Below are positions 1-10,543 of a stretch of 64,000 bases of DNA, piece by piece. Position 1 is the first letter of the stretch, and the number at the start of each line of letters is the position of its first letter. A model generated the notes under the pieces. It saw only the letters and a list, made by a program, of their open reading frames with translations. It did no database searches and was not told the DNA's origin. The stretch is from Tenacibaculum sp. MAR_2009_124 (lineage in GTDB: Bacteria; Bacteroidota; Bacteroidia; Flavobacteriales; Flavobacteriaceae). Both the position numbers and the translations under genes were made by a program. The DNA lies in assembly GCF_900105455.1 (NCBI RefSeq), contig NZ_FNSF01000001.1, positions 563,001 to 627,000 of the forward strand. Direction: 5' to 3'.

Positions 1-1
1 T

Positions 2-3000
2 GGTTACCCTATTATTTCAACACCAGCAGATTTCACGTATAAGTGGTTTTCAATTGTAGGGAATGATAAAATTCCTCTAAACACTGACTATTCTTTAAAT
101 TCAATTTCTGATTTACCAATTGGAAAGTATAGAATTGAAGCTTCAGATATTAAAGGAGAAGAAAACTTTGCGGAGATTATTGTTTCGCAACCAGAGATAC
201 TTGGGGTGAGTCAGCAAACTATAAAGAATGTTAGTTGTTATGGCGGTAATGATGGAGAAATTACAATTAATGTTACAGGAGGAACATCGGGATACTCGTA
301 CAAATGGTCTAAACATGGTGATCCAAGTTTCAATGCTATAAGTAAAGATATTTCAGGTCTTCAAGAGGGAGTTTATTTTGTTGAAGTTACCGACGCGAAT
401 TCTTGTGTTGTTGTTTCAGAAGATATAAAAATTAAACAGCCAAGTTCTGGAATTTCAATTGATGCAGTAACCATTACAAATTTAAGAGGGTTTGAAACAA
501 ATGATGGAAGTATCGTAATTTCGGCCATTGGGGGAACTCCTAATTATACTTATGAATGGAGAACAGTTCCTAATAATCATATCTTAGGAACTGAAAGCAG
601 TATTGAGAATCTTGAAGCTGGAGAGTATAAAGTAATAATTAAAGATAGAAATAATTGTGTTTTTAATCAAAATTATACCGTAACACAGCCATCTAAATTA
701 ATAGTTTCAAACATAGTTCAAACCAATGAAATATTATGTGAAGGAGATGAAACAGTTCGTTTAGATATGATTGTTGAAGGAGGAGTTGCCCCCTACACTT
801 ATAATTGGTATTTGAAAGGAGATTCTACAGTATTATCAACAAATAGTTTTGTTGAAAACCTTGGAGCTGGTATTTATGTTGCTGAAGTAATCGATGCAAA
901 TTTGATTAAAGCAGAAAGAGAATTTACCGTAACAGAACCAACTCAATTAGATTTAGGAGCAGTTACAATAACGGATGTATTATGTTTTGGAGAGGCAACG
1001 GGAGCTATTAACGTAAATGCTATTGGTGGAACACCTCCATATACTTACAGTTGGAGGCACGGTGAGAGCGAAGCTAATATTTCAACATTATTAGCGGGAA
1101 GTTATATGCTAACGGTTAGAGATAAGAATTTCTGTGAAATAACAAGAGTTTTTGAAGTAAAATCTCCATTAGCTCCAATATCCATAAGTTTAGTTGAGAA
1201 GAATGACGCTACAGGTTTCGGTCTATCAAATGGAAGTATAAAGGTAGCGATAGCGGGTGGTACACCTAATTATAGTTATCAATGGAAAAACTCGCTTGGA
1301 GACATCTTATCAAGTACCACTCATGAAATTGATGATTTAAAAGCAGATACTTACGAGTTAACTATCGAAGATGGTAATGGATGTATAAAACAATCTAGTT
1401 ATACAATTACGCAACCGGAAATACTAGAAGCATCAATTGCATACGGAACGATTTTATGTCATGGAGAAAAAGCACAACTGAAAGCTCTAGTTCAAGGAGG
1501 TGTGACACCATATACATACGTGTGGAAGAATCATGAAAACCAAGTAATATCAAATGTTGATTTTATTGAAGTGCATGCTGGAATATATTCATTAGAAGTT
1601 ACCGATAACAATAATAACGTAACTCAGGTAAATAATATCATTTTAACAGAACCACCATTACTTGAATTTGCAGATATAAACATTACGGACGTATTATGTT
1701 ATCGAAATAATACTGGAAGGATAAGTGTAAATGTTAATGGTGGAGTTGGTCCATATACTTACAGCTGGAGGCATGGAGCTATTGGAAGTGAATTAACAGA
1801 CCTTTTAGCAGGAAGTTATACAGTTACAGTTAGAGATAAAAACCTTTGTGAAATTTCTAGAATAGTTGAGGTACAATCTCCTTTAGCTCCTTTAGAAATT
1901 ACCTTAGTTGAAAAGGTTGATGCTACTGGTTTTGAGTTGACTAATGGTAAAATTGAAGTAAATATTACCGGAGGAACAGTCGGATACACCTATGTATGGA
2001 AAGATTCATTAGGAAATACCATGGCGAATTCAACCAATTTATTAAGTAATATTGGAGCTGGTGATTACCAATTGATCGTAACAGATGCAGCTGGTTGTGT
2101 TTCAACATCGACTTATGTTATTACTGAACCAGAAAAGCTAGAAGTGCAAGTTGAAGAGATTGGTATTTCTTGTAATGGTGAACAAGGTACATTGAGCTCA
2201 GTCGTAACTGGAGGTGTTGCACCTTATGAATATCTATGGAAAGATGATAGTGGAAACACAATATCAACAGATACTTTTATAGAAGTATTCGCTGGAATTT
2301 ATAACGTTTACATAAAGGATAGAAATAACAATATAACTGAGTTAACTACGATTCATTTAACGGAACCTCCAGTTCTGAAATTTGGGAATATTAGTATTGA
2401 AAATGTTCTTTGTTATGGTGCAGATACCGGTAGTATTGATGTGGAAGTTTTAGGAGGTGTGCCTCCATATACATATAATTGGAGTCATACAGCTCAAAAC
2501 CAAGCCTCCCTTTCAAACTTAGTTAGTGAAGTATATAGTCTTGTCGTGATAGATCAAAATGGATGTTCCATATCGAATAGTGAAATTACAATATCGCAAC
2601 CAGAGGTATATGAAATAGCTGAAACAAGTTTAATACGACCAACATCTAACACTATCCATGATGGAAAAATCATAGTAAAAATAGTAGGAGGAGTTGCTCC
2701 TTATAGTTATTTATGTACGAATGAAAATGGGGATGTATTTAAGGATGTTACTACTAGTTTAAGAGATTTGGATATCACGGAGCTTAGTGAAGGAACTTAT
2801 ACAGTGAGAGTAACCGATGTGCAAGGGTGTATTGCCGAAGAAACATATAATCTAGCCAATCCAGGAGAATTATTAGTTGATGTTGAACAGGTTCAAGATA
2901 TTACTTGTTTTAATGGTAATAGTGCTGTATTGGATGTAATTACTATCGGTGGAGCAGGTGGAAATAGTTACACTTGGTATAATGCAGCTGATGACACGGT

Positions 3001-5827
3001 TGTAGGAAACCATAAACAATTAGTAAATGTTCCTTCTGGAGTGTACTATGTTGTTGTTGATAACGCCGAAGGGATAAATGAAAGAAGTCCTTTAATTGAA
3101 GTCCTAGAACCAACTAAAATAGAAACTACTATTGCTATTGAAAACTCTTCTTGTTATCAAGCAAATGACGGTCAAATTTTATTAGATGTTACAGGAGGAA
3201 ATGGAGTATATGAATATCGTATTTCATACCAAGGAAATACCTATTCAAATTGGTTAGATATTAATGGAACGAATACAATAGTATCAAATTTACAACCAGG
3301 AGAGTATAAAATACAACTAAGAGATGGGTTCAACTGTTTCGCTCTAAATAACCAAGAAAATGATGAGTTTGTAGTAAATATCACTGAGCCAGAATTACTT
3401 GAAATTAGTTTAGTAAACAGTGAGAATCCGACAGGGTTTGGTTTATCAAATGGATTCGTAGAGATCAGTATTTCAGGAGGAACAACTCCGTATACATATA
3501 CCTGGAAAAATGCAATTGGAGATCAAATAGGGAATGCATCTTTAGTAGAAGGATTAGCAGATGGGAATTATATGGTTACAATAACCGATGTTAACGGTTG
3601 TTCAACTCAGCAAGAATATGAGTTAACTGAGCCGGCCAAACTTGAAGCGACTATAGTTAGAACTTCTATAATAAGTTGTAATGGATCATCAGATGGAGGT
3701 TTAAAAGTTATGGCTCAAGGAGGTGTAGGAAATTATACATATCGTTGGTTTAAACATGGAAATTCTACTACAATTGAAACGGGAGATCTTATAAATGACC
3801 TAAATGCGAATACCTATTATGTAACGGTTACGGATGACAATAACAATAGCTTTACGACATTAGGATATGAATTACAGGAACCACAAGTATTGACTCTTGA
3901 TTTAACAGCTGATTATGTTTATTGTGGTGATGGTAATGATTGGACAATAACAAGTAATGTAGCAGGAGGAACACAACCATATACCTATCTATGGAATAAT
4001 GGTGAAGCAACGTCCAATTTAGAAAATATAACTTCTGGAAGCTATGAACTTACCGTGGTTGATATTAACGGATGTAGAGTTACACAGCAGGCTAAACTGA
4101 GAACTCCTCCAACGTTAACAATAAATACGTTAAATACATCCAATCCAACAGGATTCGGTTTATTCAATGGTAGTATTGAAACGGAGGTAGTAGGAGGAAC
4201 GCCACCATATAGCTATTCTTGGATTTCAAATACGGGATTAGATTTACCGAATAGTTTGCGTATTGAAAATCTTCCAAAGGGAGAATACAAGTTAACTATT
4301 GTCGATTCAAAAGGATGTACAATTTCTCAGGATTATACATTAACTCAACCAGACAAGTTAATAGCTTCTGTAGTTCGTACTTCTATTATTAGTTGTAATG
4401 GTCAATCAAATGGAGGTTTAAGAGTCGAAACGAGTGGAGGTGTACCAGGATATCGATTTAAGTGGTATAAGGAAGGTGATTCAATAGTAATTAGTACATC
4501 TTCTGTTTTGAATAACTTATCAATAGGTTCTTATTATATTATTGTAGAAGATGCTAATGGTAATATTGTAGAGAGCGATGCATATGAATTAATACAGCCT
4601 GAGGTATTGGAGTTAACTTTAACTTACGATTATGTGAATTGTGGATTGGGGAATGAATGGACTGTAAATACTGATGTTTCTGGAGGAACTGAGCCATACA
4701 CTTATTTATGGAATACTAATGAAAATACATCGTCAATATTAAACGTAGTAGCGGATACATATGAGGTAACTGTTGTGGATGTTAATGGTTGTAGAATAAC
4801 CAAGAGCGTTACAATTAACTTACCAGAGCCGCTGGAGATATCACAAGAGGAAGTAATGGATCCAATTTGTTATCAAGGAAGTGATGGAAGTGTCGAAATT
4901 CTTGTTAATGGAGGAACTGGACCTTATACGTATGATTGGAACAATGGAGCTTCAACCAATAACATTGAAAATTTAACGGCTGGAGAGTATAATGTAATTG
5001 TTACGGACAGTAGAGGATGTAAAGTAATTGGAGAATACGTAGTGGAAGACCCTGAACCAGTATCTTTAAACTTAGGTGATGATATTACATTATGTAACGG
5101 TCAAACTGCTGTTTTAGATGGATCAATTATTGATGGTGTAAGATATCGTTGGAGTTCTGAAAATGGATTTAGTAGCTCCAATGCAATTATCGAAGTAAAC
5201 CGATCGGGTATGTACAAATTACATGCAGTTGATAATAAAGGGTGTGAAGCTATAGATGAGATAAATATTAAATCATCAGAGACAGATATAATGGCAGATT
5301 TCATAGTTTCTACCCAAGTATTTAAAAACGAGAGTTTCATTGCGGCTAATATTAGTACTCCTAGACCCGACGAGTCAATATGGATTCTTCCTGATGGCGC
5401 TCAAAAAGTTGGAGAAGGAGCTAATTATGTAGAAGTTTTATTAAATGAGGTTGGAGAATATGAGTTAACGTTAATGACAAGAATAGGCGATTGTTACGAA
5501 TACAAAACCAAAACTGTTTACGTTATTGAAAAACAGAATGACGGTCAATCAGATTCGGTTACAGGAAGTCAGCCTATGATTGATGAGTTTGTTATTTATC
5601 CAAACCCTTCGTCTGGAAGGTTTAAGATAGATATGAAGCTAAGAAAAGAAAATGAGCTAAATATAAGGATATTCGGAATTTACAATAATAACCTAATTGA
5701 TGTTAAAACGGTAAATGGAAGTGATGAATATAACTTAGAATATGATTTACAACTAACAACTGGTATTTACATTGTTCTGGTCGAAACAGAAAATGAACGA
5801 CTGGTTAAAAAGATAGTTGTTCAATAA
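2..5827 (+). CDS. Giant SprB-repeat cell-surface adhesin, 3' part, T9SS-secreted
   Basis: The frame is open from base 2, so the gene begins before the window; about 1940 residues are visible. I count about 20 SprB-type units of 75-80 residues, each built around GG[TV]-x-PYTY-x-W, an AGxYxVTVTD segment and a C-x-G start. After the repeats come two PKD/Ig-like stretches, then a C-terminal T9SS sorting domain beginning FVIYPNPSSGRFKID and ending VKKIVVQ. In the family such proteins are exported by the type IX system, displayed on the cell surface and, in the case of SprB, propelled by the gliding motor. Similar units recur about every 240 residues (a three-unit super-repeat). An intrinsic terminator follows directly. 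Whether this is SprB itself or a paralogue cannot be told from the 3' part. Confidence 0.9.
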   Translation, partial: GYPIISTPADFTYKWFSIVGNDKIPLNTDYSLNSISDLPIGKYRIEASDIKGEENFAEIIVSQPEILGVSQQTIKNVSCYGGNDGEITINVTGGTSGYSYKWSKHGDPSFNAISKDISGLQEGVYFVEVTDANSCVVVSEDIKIKQPSSGISIDAVTITNLRGFETNDGSIVISAIGGTPNYTYEWRTVPNNHILGTESSIENLEAGEYKVIIKDRNNCVFNQNYTVTQPSKLIVSNIVQTNEILCEGDETVRLDMIVEGGVAPYTYNWYLKGDSTVLSTNSFVENLGAGIYVAEVIDANLIKAEREFTVTEPTQLDLGAVTITDVLCFGEATGAINVNAIGGTPPYTYSWRHGESEANISTLLAGSYMLTVRDKNFCEITRVFEVKSPLAPISISLVEKNDATGFGLSNGSIKVAIAGGTPNYSYQWKNSLGDILSSTTHEIDDLKADTYELTIEDGNGCIKQSSYTITQPEILEASIAYGTILCHGEKAQLKALVQGGVTPYTYVWKNHENQVISNVDFIEVHAGIYSLEVTDNNNNVTQVNNIILTEPPLLEFADINITDVLCYRNNTGRISVNVNGGVGPYTYSWRHGAIGSELTDLLAGSYTVTVRDKNLCEISRIVEVQSPLAPLEITLVEKVDATGFELTNGKIEVNITGGTVGYTYVWKDSLGNTMANSTNLLSNIGAGDYQLIVTDAAGCVSTSTYVITEPEKLEVQVEEIGISCNGEQGTLSSVVTGGVAPYEYLWKDDSGNTISTDTFIEVFAGIYNVYIKDRNNNITELTTIHLTEPPVLKFGNISIENVLCYGADTGSIDVEVLGGVPPYTYNWSHTAQNQASLSNLVSEVYSLVVIDQNGCSISNSEITISQPEVYEIAETSLIRPTSNTIHDGKIIVKIVGGVAPYSYLCTNENGDVFKDVTTSLRDLDITELSEGTYTVRVTDVQGCIAEETYNLANPGELLVDVEQVQDITCFNGNSAVLDVITIGGAGGNSYTWYNAADDTVVGNHKQLVNVPSGVYYVVVDNAEGINERSPLIEVLEPTKIETTIAIENSSCYQANDGQILLDVTGGNGVYEYRISYQGNTYSNWLDINGTNTIVSNLQPGEYKIQLRDGFNCFALNNQENDEFVVNITEPELLEISLVNSENPTGFGLSNGFVEISISGGTTPYTYTWKNAIGDQIGNASLVEGLADGNYMVTITDVNGCSTQQEYELTEPAKLEATIVRTSIISCNGSSDGGLKVMAQGGVGNYTYRWFKHGNSTTIETGDLINDLNANTYYVTVTDDNNNSFTTLGYELQEPQVLTLDLTADYVYCGDGNDWTITSNVAGGTQPYTYLWNNGEATSNLENITSGSYELTVVDINGCRVTQQAKLRTPPTLTINTLNTSNPTGFGLFNGSIETEVVGGTPPYSYSWISNTGLDLPNSLRIENLPKGEYKLTIVDSKGCTISQDYTLTQPDKLIASVVRTSIISCNGQSNGGLRVETSGGVPGYRFKWYKEGDSIVISTSSVLNNLSIGSYYIIVEDANGNIVESDAYELIQPEVLELTLTYDYVNCGLGNEWTVNTDVSGGTEPYTYLWNTNENTSSILNVVADTYEVTVVDVNGCRITKSVTINLPEPLEISQEEVMDPICYQGSDGSVEILVNGGTGPYTYDWNNGASTNNIENLTAGEYNVIVTDSRGCKVIGEYVVEDPEPVSLNLGDDITLCNGQTAVLDGSIIDGVRYRWSSENGFSSSNAIIEVNRSGMYKLHAVDNKGCEAIDEINIKSSETDIMADFIVSTQVFKNESFIAANISTPRPDESIWILPDGAQKVGEGANYVEVLLNEVGEYELTLMTRIGDCYEYKTKTVYVIEKQNDGQSDSVTGSQPMIDEFVIYPNPSSGRFKIDMKLRKENELNIRIFGIYNNNLIDVKTVNGSDEYNLEYDLQLTTGIYIVLVETENERLVKKIVVQ

Positions 5828-5868
5828 AAACAATCCCCTTTCTAGTTTTAGAAAGGGGATTGTTTTTT
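5828..5868 (+). terminator. Intrinsic terminator after the SprB-like gene
   Basis: A perfect 15-bp stem (AACAATCCCCTTTCT and its complement, 5829-5843 and 5850-5864) with a 6-base loop is followed by a T-run. It starts two bases after the stop codon. Confidence 0.9.
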
Positions 5869-5943
5869 AGATCAAAATAAAACCTTACGTGCTATTTAAT
5901 ATGAATTTATAAATGGCATAATCATAAGGTTTTTTTTTGTTTA

Positions 5944-7155
5944 TTATTTTCTTTCAAGTAAAGCCATATAAAAGCCATCATATCCAGATTTATGAGCTAA
6001 AACTTTCTTATCGCTAACAAAAGCAAAGTCTTTTCCTTCATCTGAAGCCAAAAAGAATTCAATTTGTTGTTGATTTTCTGAAGGTAATACCGAACAGGTA
6101 GCATATACTAATTTACCACCAGATTTTACCATTTTAGAATATCTAGCTAGTATTTCTTGTTGAGTGGCTCTTATCTTATCTAAAAATTCAGGCTCTAGCT
6201 TCCATTTGCTATCTGGATTTCGTCGAATTACCCCGATACCAGAACAAGGAGCATCAATTAACACTCTATCAGCTTTATCGTGTAATTTCTTTATAACCTT
6301 ATTAGAATCAATAACCTTTAAATCTATATTATGAACACCGTTTCTTCTAGCACGAACTTTTAATTTCTTTAATTTACTTTCGTAAATATCCATGGCAATT
6401 ATTTGTCCTTTGTTTTGCATTAAAGAAGCCAAGTGTAGCGTTTTTCCACCAGCTCCCGCGCAAGTATCAATGACTTTCATACCTGGTTCAACTTCTAAGT
6501 ATTTGGCAACGAGTTGAGAGGAGGCATCCTGTACTTCAAAATATCCTTGTTTAAAGGCTTGTGTTTTAAAAACATTTGCACGCTCTACCAATTTCAAGGC
6601 ATCATCATGCCCTTTAATAAAAGTTGCGTTAACATCTTCAGTAGCTAAAACTTTTAGAAGTTTCTCTTTAGATATGTTTAACGTATTGGTTCTCAAAATA
6701 ACTTCTGCTTGTTTATTTAAAGCAGCTATTTCTTTGGTCCAAACTTCTTCTCCTAGTTCACTCACCCCAATTTCATCCATCCAATCAGGAATAGATTCTC
6801 TAAATTTTCTAATTTTAGAAAGTTCGTCAAACTTACCTTTTATTCTTCTAGTAGGAGTAGGCTCAATTTGATTCCAATCAGGTAATTTAATGCCTCTCAA
6901 TACACACCAAACAACAAACAAACGCCATAAATCTGGTCGAGAATAAGGAACTTTTACGTTGGCTATTTCACCATACAAACGTTTCCATCTCACAATGTCG
7001 TAAATAGTTTCAGCTACAAACTTTCTATCTCTAGCTCCCCAACGCTTATCTCTTTTCAAGGCTAATTCTACAGCCTTATCAGCATAAACATCTTCATTAA
7101 AAATATCGCGTAAACTGTCAATAACCGCGTAAACTAAGTTTCTATGTAATCTCAT
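5944..7155 (-). CDS. RsmB/NSUN-type rRNA (cytosine-C5) methyltransferase
   Basis: A 403-residue SAM-dependent RNA m5C methyltransferase of the NOL1/NOP2/Sun family. Visible motifs are the SAM-binding motif I DTCAGAGGKT (about residue 230), motif IV DAPCSGIG (about 300) with one catalytic Cys, and motif VI YATCSVLPSEN (about 355) with the second Cys. The N-terminal 150 residues are helical and replace the NusB-like domain of E. coli RsmB (429 residues). The likely target is 16S rRNA, by family analogy. It is transcribed alone and convergently with the SprB-like gene. Confidence 0.88.
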   Translation of the reverse strand: MRLHRNLVYAVIDSLRDIFNEDVYADKAVELALKRDKRWGARDRKFVAETIYDIVRWKRLYGEIANVKVPYSRPDLWRLFVVWCVLRGIKLPDWNQIEPTPTRRIKGKFDELSKIRKFRESIPDWMDEIGVSELGEEVWTKEIAALNKQAEVILRTNTLNISKEKLLKVLATEDVNATFIKGHDDALKLVERANVFKTQAFKQGYFEVQDASSQLVAKYLEVEPGMKVIDTCAGAGGKTLHLASLMQNKGQIIAMDIYESKLKKLKVRARRNGVHNIDLKVIDSNKVIKKLHDKADRVLIDAPCSGIGVIRRNPDSKWKLEPEFLDKIRATQQEILARYSKMVKSGGKLVYATCSVLPSENQQQIEFFLASDEGKDFAFVSDKKVLAHKSGYDGFYMALLERK

Positions 7156-7333
7156 TGAGTGAATTTAAGGCTGCAAAGATAGTTGATTTTAGTGGTTTTT
7201 TGTATTTTCGTTTATAGGAACTGTTTCAATTTCCTACGAGATTAAATTGGTTATAGAATAACGATAATATTTCGGAGGTAATTGCAAGTAAGTATCTTAA
7301 GATTGTATTGTGAAAAAATAGAACGAATTCTTT

Positions 7334-8140
7334 ATGAAAAACTGTGGCATAGTGTTTTTGTTTTTTGGTTTGATCTGCATGAGTGTTAAAGCTCAGGAAA
7401 AATATATTCATCCGAAAAGTGAGTTTTTAGTGAATCAAACCGTAATGCTTTTTGGAAACGACGTAAAGTTGAGAAAAGAGCCTAATACAACTTCGAAAAC
7501 CTTACAACTTTTACCGATTCTTTCAAAGTTAACAGTGCTGGAAAGGACCAATATGACCTTTTTATACGAAGGAATTGAGAGTCCTTGGTATAAAGTGAAG
7601 ACAACGAACAACGAAGAAGGGTATGTAGTAGGAGGCTTATTAGCATTAGATAGTAAAACGGTTGATAATTGGACTTATTTGGAGCAATTGAAGCTTAAAG
7701 AAGAAAAATGGTTTGCGATTTTGAGAGCAATGCATGGAAATAGTTCTGAGTATATTGAAATAACTGATAAATTAGCAAATTCTATGTTTTCATTAAAAAC
7801 CTATTCCAACAAACGCCTAGAGGCAATTAAGAACATGATTTACATAGATTATATGGCTGAAGCTTGTGGAGAAGAAGGTGGAGGTGTTTATTTTTTTAAT
7901 AATGGTGTTTCTTTAATAAAGGCGGTAGAAGTATCATATGTTTTTAATGCTGATGTTTATTGGTTGAAAGAAACAATAACTTTTCCAAATGAGCAGGGAG
8001 GTAGTATAGGAAAGATTGTTTTTTCTAGAGAAGAAGGGGAAACATTTAATAATGACATACTACACGAAAAAAAAACAATTAAAACAAAAGAGTTTATTTG
8101 GGAAGGGAAAGAACTAAAATTAGCTACTAGCCAAGAGTAA
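7334..8140 (+). CDS. Secreted SH3-domain protein
   Basis: 268 residues with a clear Sec signal peptide ending near SVKA (residue 20). Residues about 30-100 form a bacterial SH3-like domain: an FGNDVKLRKEPNTTSKTL start, a WYKVKT strand and an EEGYVVGG end. Such domains often bind peptidoglycan or peptides in the envelope. The remaining 160 residues match nothing I recognise and contain a CGEEGGGVY segment. It ends 7 bases before recG, so the two are probably co-transcribed, but no functional link is evident. Confidence 0.7.
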   Translation: MKNCGIVFLFFGLICMSVKAQEKYIHPKSEFLVNQTVMLFGNDVKLRKEPNTTSKTLQLLPILSKLTVLERTNMTFLYEGIESPWYKVKTTNNEEGYVVGGLLALDSKTVDNWTYLEQLKLKEEKWFAILRAMHGNSSEYIEITDKLANSMFSLKTYSNKRLEAIKNMIYIDYMAEACGEEGGGVYFFNNGVSLIKAVEVSYVFNADVYWLKETITFPNEQGGSIGKIVFSREEGETFNNDILHEKKTIKTKEFIWEGKELKLATSQE

Positions 8141-8147
8141 ATTAAAT

Positions 8148-10265
8148 ATGAACTTAAATAGTCCTGTAACATATATAAAAGGTGTCAGTGTAGCCAGAGC
8201 TGAATTATTGTATTCAGAATTAGGTGTAAAAACATGTAGAGATCTATTACATCTTTTTCCATTTCGTTATGTTGATAAAACACAGTTTTATACTATTAAA
8301 CAACTAGAGCAAAATTCATCAGAAGTACAAATAGTTGGAAAAATCACAGGGATAAAATCTGTAAAACAGAAAAGAGGGAGCAGGTTAGTAGCCATATTTT
8401 CGGACGCAACGGGAACTATGGAGTTGGTTTGGTTTAAAGGAGCCAAATGGATAAAAGATAATTTAAAAGTAGATGTTCCTTATGTGATTTATGGGAAATT
8501 AAATTGGTATAATGGAAAAGCGAGCATGCCTCACCCTGAAATGGAAACAGTTAAGGCTTATAAAAGTAAGCTGCAAATGGCGATGCAACCCGTATATCCT
8601 TCTTCTGAAAAACTATCGAATAAAGGAATTACTAATAAGGTAGTAAGAGGAATGATGATGGATCTTTTTCAGCAATTTTTTGGAACGATAGAGGAAAGTT
8701 TTCCTCAGTATTTGATCGACCAGCATAAATTGATGGCGAAGAAAGAATCTCTTTTAAATATTCATTTTCCAAAAAGTCAAGAATTACTTGCAAAGGCACA
8801 GTATCGTTTAAAGTTTGAAGAATTATTTTTTATTCAGTTACAATTACTTCAAAAAAAGTTGATTAGAAAAGCAAAATTAAAAGGATTTGTTTTTGGCGAG
8901 GTAGGAGAGTGTTTTACGGATTTTTATTCAAATCATTTACCATTTAATTTAACCAATGCTCAAAAGAGAGTTTTAAAGGAAATTCGGAAAGATGTTGGTT
9001 CAGGGGCTCATATGAATAGATTATTACAGGGTGATGTTGGGTCAGGGAAAACCATTGTAGCCTTGTTAACAATGCTTTTAGCTATTGATAATGGGTACCA
9101 AGCAACCATTATGGCACCGACCGAAATTTTAGCGATACAACATTATAATGGAATTACTCAATTATTGGAGAATACTTCAATTAAGGTAGATTTATTGACA
9201 GGGTCGAGTAAAACGAAAAAACGGCGTGAAATTCATGCAGGTTTGGAAGATGGGAGCTTGCATATTCTTATCGGAACACATGCTATTTTAGAAGATAAAG
9301 TACAATTCAACAATTTAGGTATCGCAATTATTGATGAACAGCATCGCTTTGGTGTAGAACAACGTTCTCGTTTATGGAAGAAGGGACGACAAAATGAAGG
9401 CGAAGAATTGGTCCCACCGCATATTTTAGTAATGACAGCGACTCCTATTCCAAGGACTTTGGCCATGTCGGTTTATGGTGATTTGGATGTTTCTGTAATT
9501 GACGAATTACCTCCCGGGAGAAAAGAAATTAAAACAGTGCACCGATACGATAGTCATAGATTAGGAGTTTTTAAATTTTTAAAGGATGAAATAGAAAAAG
9601 GGAGACAAGTGTATGTTGTGTATCCATTAATTCAAGAATCTGAGGCAATGGATTATAAAGATTTAATGGATGGTTATGAAAGTATTTCAAGAGAATTTCC
9701 GAATCCTAAATATCAAATAAGTATTGTCCATGGACAAATGAAACCCGCCGATAAAGATTATGAAATGGAGCGTTTTGTAAATGGTGAAACCCAAATAATG
9801 GTGGCAACAACGGTTATTGAAGTTGGAGTGAATGTTCCAAATGCTTCCGTAATGGTAATTGAAAGTGCTGAACGTTTTGGTTTAAGTCAACTACATCAGT
9901 TAAGAGGTAGAGTAGGCCGTGGAGCCGAACAGAGTTATTGTATTTTATTATCAAGTTATAAACTATCGTCTGATGGAAAAACAAGATTAAAAACGATGGT
10001 AGATACTTCCGATGGATTTAAAATTGCTGAAGTAGATTTAAAACTTCGTGGTCCAGGGAATATTATGGGAACTCAACAGAGTGGAGTTTTGAATTTAAAA
10101 ATAGCAGATATAGTAAAAGACTCTCCAATATTACATGTTGCAAGAAAAACGGCAATAGACACCATTAATGATGATCCGGCTCTTGCAAAGCCTGAAAATA
10201 GCAGTTTGGAAAAGATTATCTCAAGGCTTCGAAAGAAAACTGGTATTTGGAGTAATATTAGTTAA
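8148..10265 (+). CDS. recG: ATP-dependent DNA helicase RecG
   Basis: 705 residues, the normal RecG length. It carries the N-terminal wedge/OB-fold region (to about 190), then superfamily 2 helicase motifs: Walker A GDVGSGKT (about 295), motif II DEQH followed by RFGVEQR (about 395), motif III TATPIPRT, motif V ATTVIEVGVNVPNA and motif VI QLRGRVGRG. In the family it remodels stalled replication forks and branch-migrates Holliday junctions. The C-terminal LRGPGNIMGTQQSG segment is also RecG-typical. Confidence 0.96.
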   Translation: MNLNSPVTYIKGVSVARAELLYSELGVKTCRDLLHLFPFRYVDKTQFYTIKQLEQNSSEVQIVGKITGIKSVKQKRGSRLVAIFSDATGTMELVWFKGAKWIKDNLKVDVPYVIYGKLNWYNGKASMPHPEMETVKAYKSKLQMAMQPVYPSSEKLSNKGITNKVVRGMMMDLFQQFFGTIEESFPQYLIDQHKLMAKKESLLNIHFPKSQELLAKAQYRLKFEELFFIQLQLLQKKLIRKAKLKGFVFGEVGECFTDFYSNHLPFNLTNAQKRVLKEIRKDVGSGAHMNRLLQGDVGSGKTIVALLTMLLAIDNGYQATIMAPTEILAIQHYNGITQLLENTSIKVDLLTGSSKTKKRREIHAGLEDGSLHILIGTHAILEDKVQFNNLGIAIIDEQHRFGVEQRSRLWKKGRQNEGEELVPPHILVMTATPIPRTLAMSVYGDLDVSVIDELPPGRKEIKTVHRYDSHRLGVFKFLKDEIEKGRQVYVVYPLIQESEAMDYKDLMDGYESISREFPNPKYQISIVHGQMKPADKDYEMERFVNGETQIMVATTVIEVGVNVPNASVMVIESAERFGLSQLHQLRGRVGRGAEQSYCILLSSYKLSSDGKTRLKTMVDTSDGFKIAEVDLKLRGPGNIMGTQQSGVLNLKIADIVKDSPILHVARKTAIDTINDDPALAKPENSSLEKIISRLRKKTGIWSNIS

Positions 10266-10343
10266 AACAGCTTATTGGATAAGTTGAAAATCACGCTTTT
10301 CAAACTCATTTCCATTCACAATAGGCACTGTCATAAAATAGCT

Positions 10344-10367
10344 AAACCCTTGTTTTTACGAGGGTTT
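10344..10367 (+). terminator. Probable terminator after recG
   Basis: A 9-bp stem (AAACCCTTG/CGAGGGTTT) with loop TTTTTA is followed by TGTTGT. It lies 80 bases past recG and could instead belong to the left flank of the insertion sequence. Confidence 0.5.
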
Positions 10368-10389
10368 TGTTGTATCTTATATTCATAAT

Positions 10390-10429
10390 AAACCCCGAAA
10401 ATCACCAAAAAAGGTAAAAAACGGGGTTT
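10390..10429. repeat. Inverted repeat upstream of the transposase
   Basis: AAACCCCG at 10390-10397 is complementary to CGGGGTTT at 10422-10429, with a smaller ACC/GGT pair inside. It sits just before the transposase reading frame. It may be an element-borne hairpin that blocks read-through transcription into the transposase, a known property of several IS families; that role is inferred. Confidence 0.45.
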
Positions 10430-10543
10430 CCATTTGTGTAATTATGAAAATACGAAGAATTTCTGAAATGCAACACCGCATTTCAATTTTTTCCCCTCAG
10501 TGAGAATTATGATGCTCATTACACACGTTTTTTAGAGGGAGAT

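Noticed and set aside
5101..5340. Minus-strand open frame inside the SprB-like gene
   Set aside because: It is a shadow of the coding frame, has no family pattern, and lies wholly inside a gene of certain frame.
7226..7411. Minus-strand frame overlapping the start of the SH3 protein
   Set aside because: It runs through the SH3 gene's signal-peptide region and intergenic DNA with no protein-like features.
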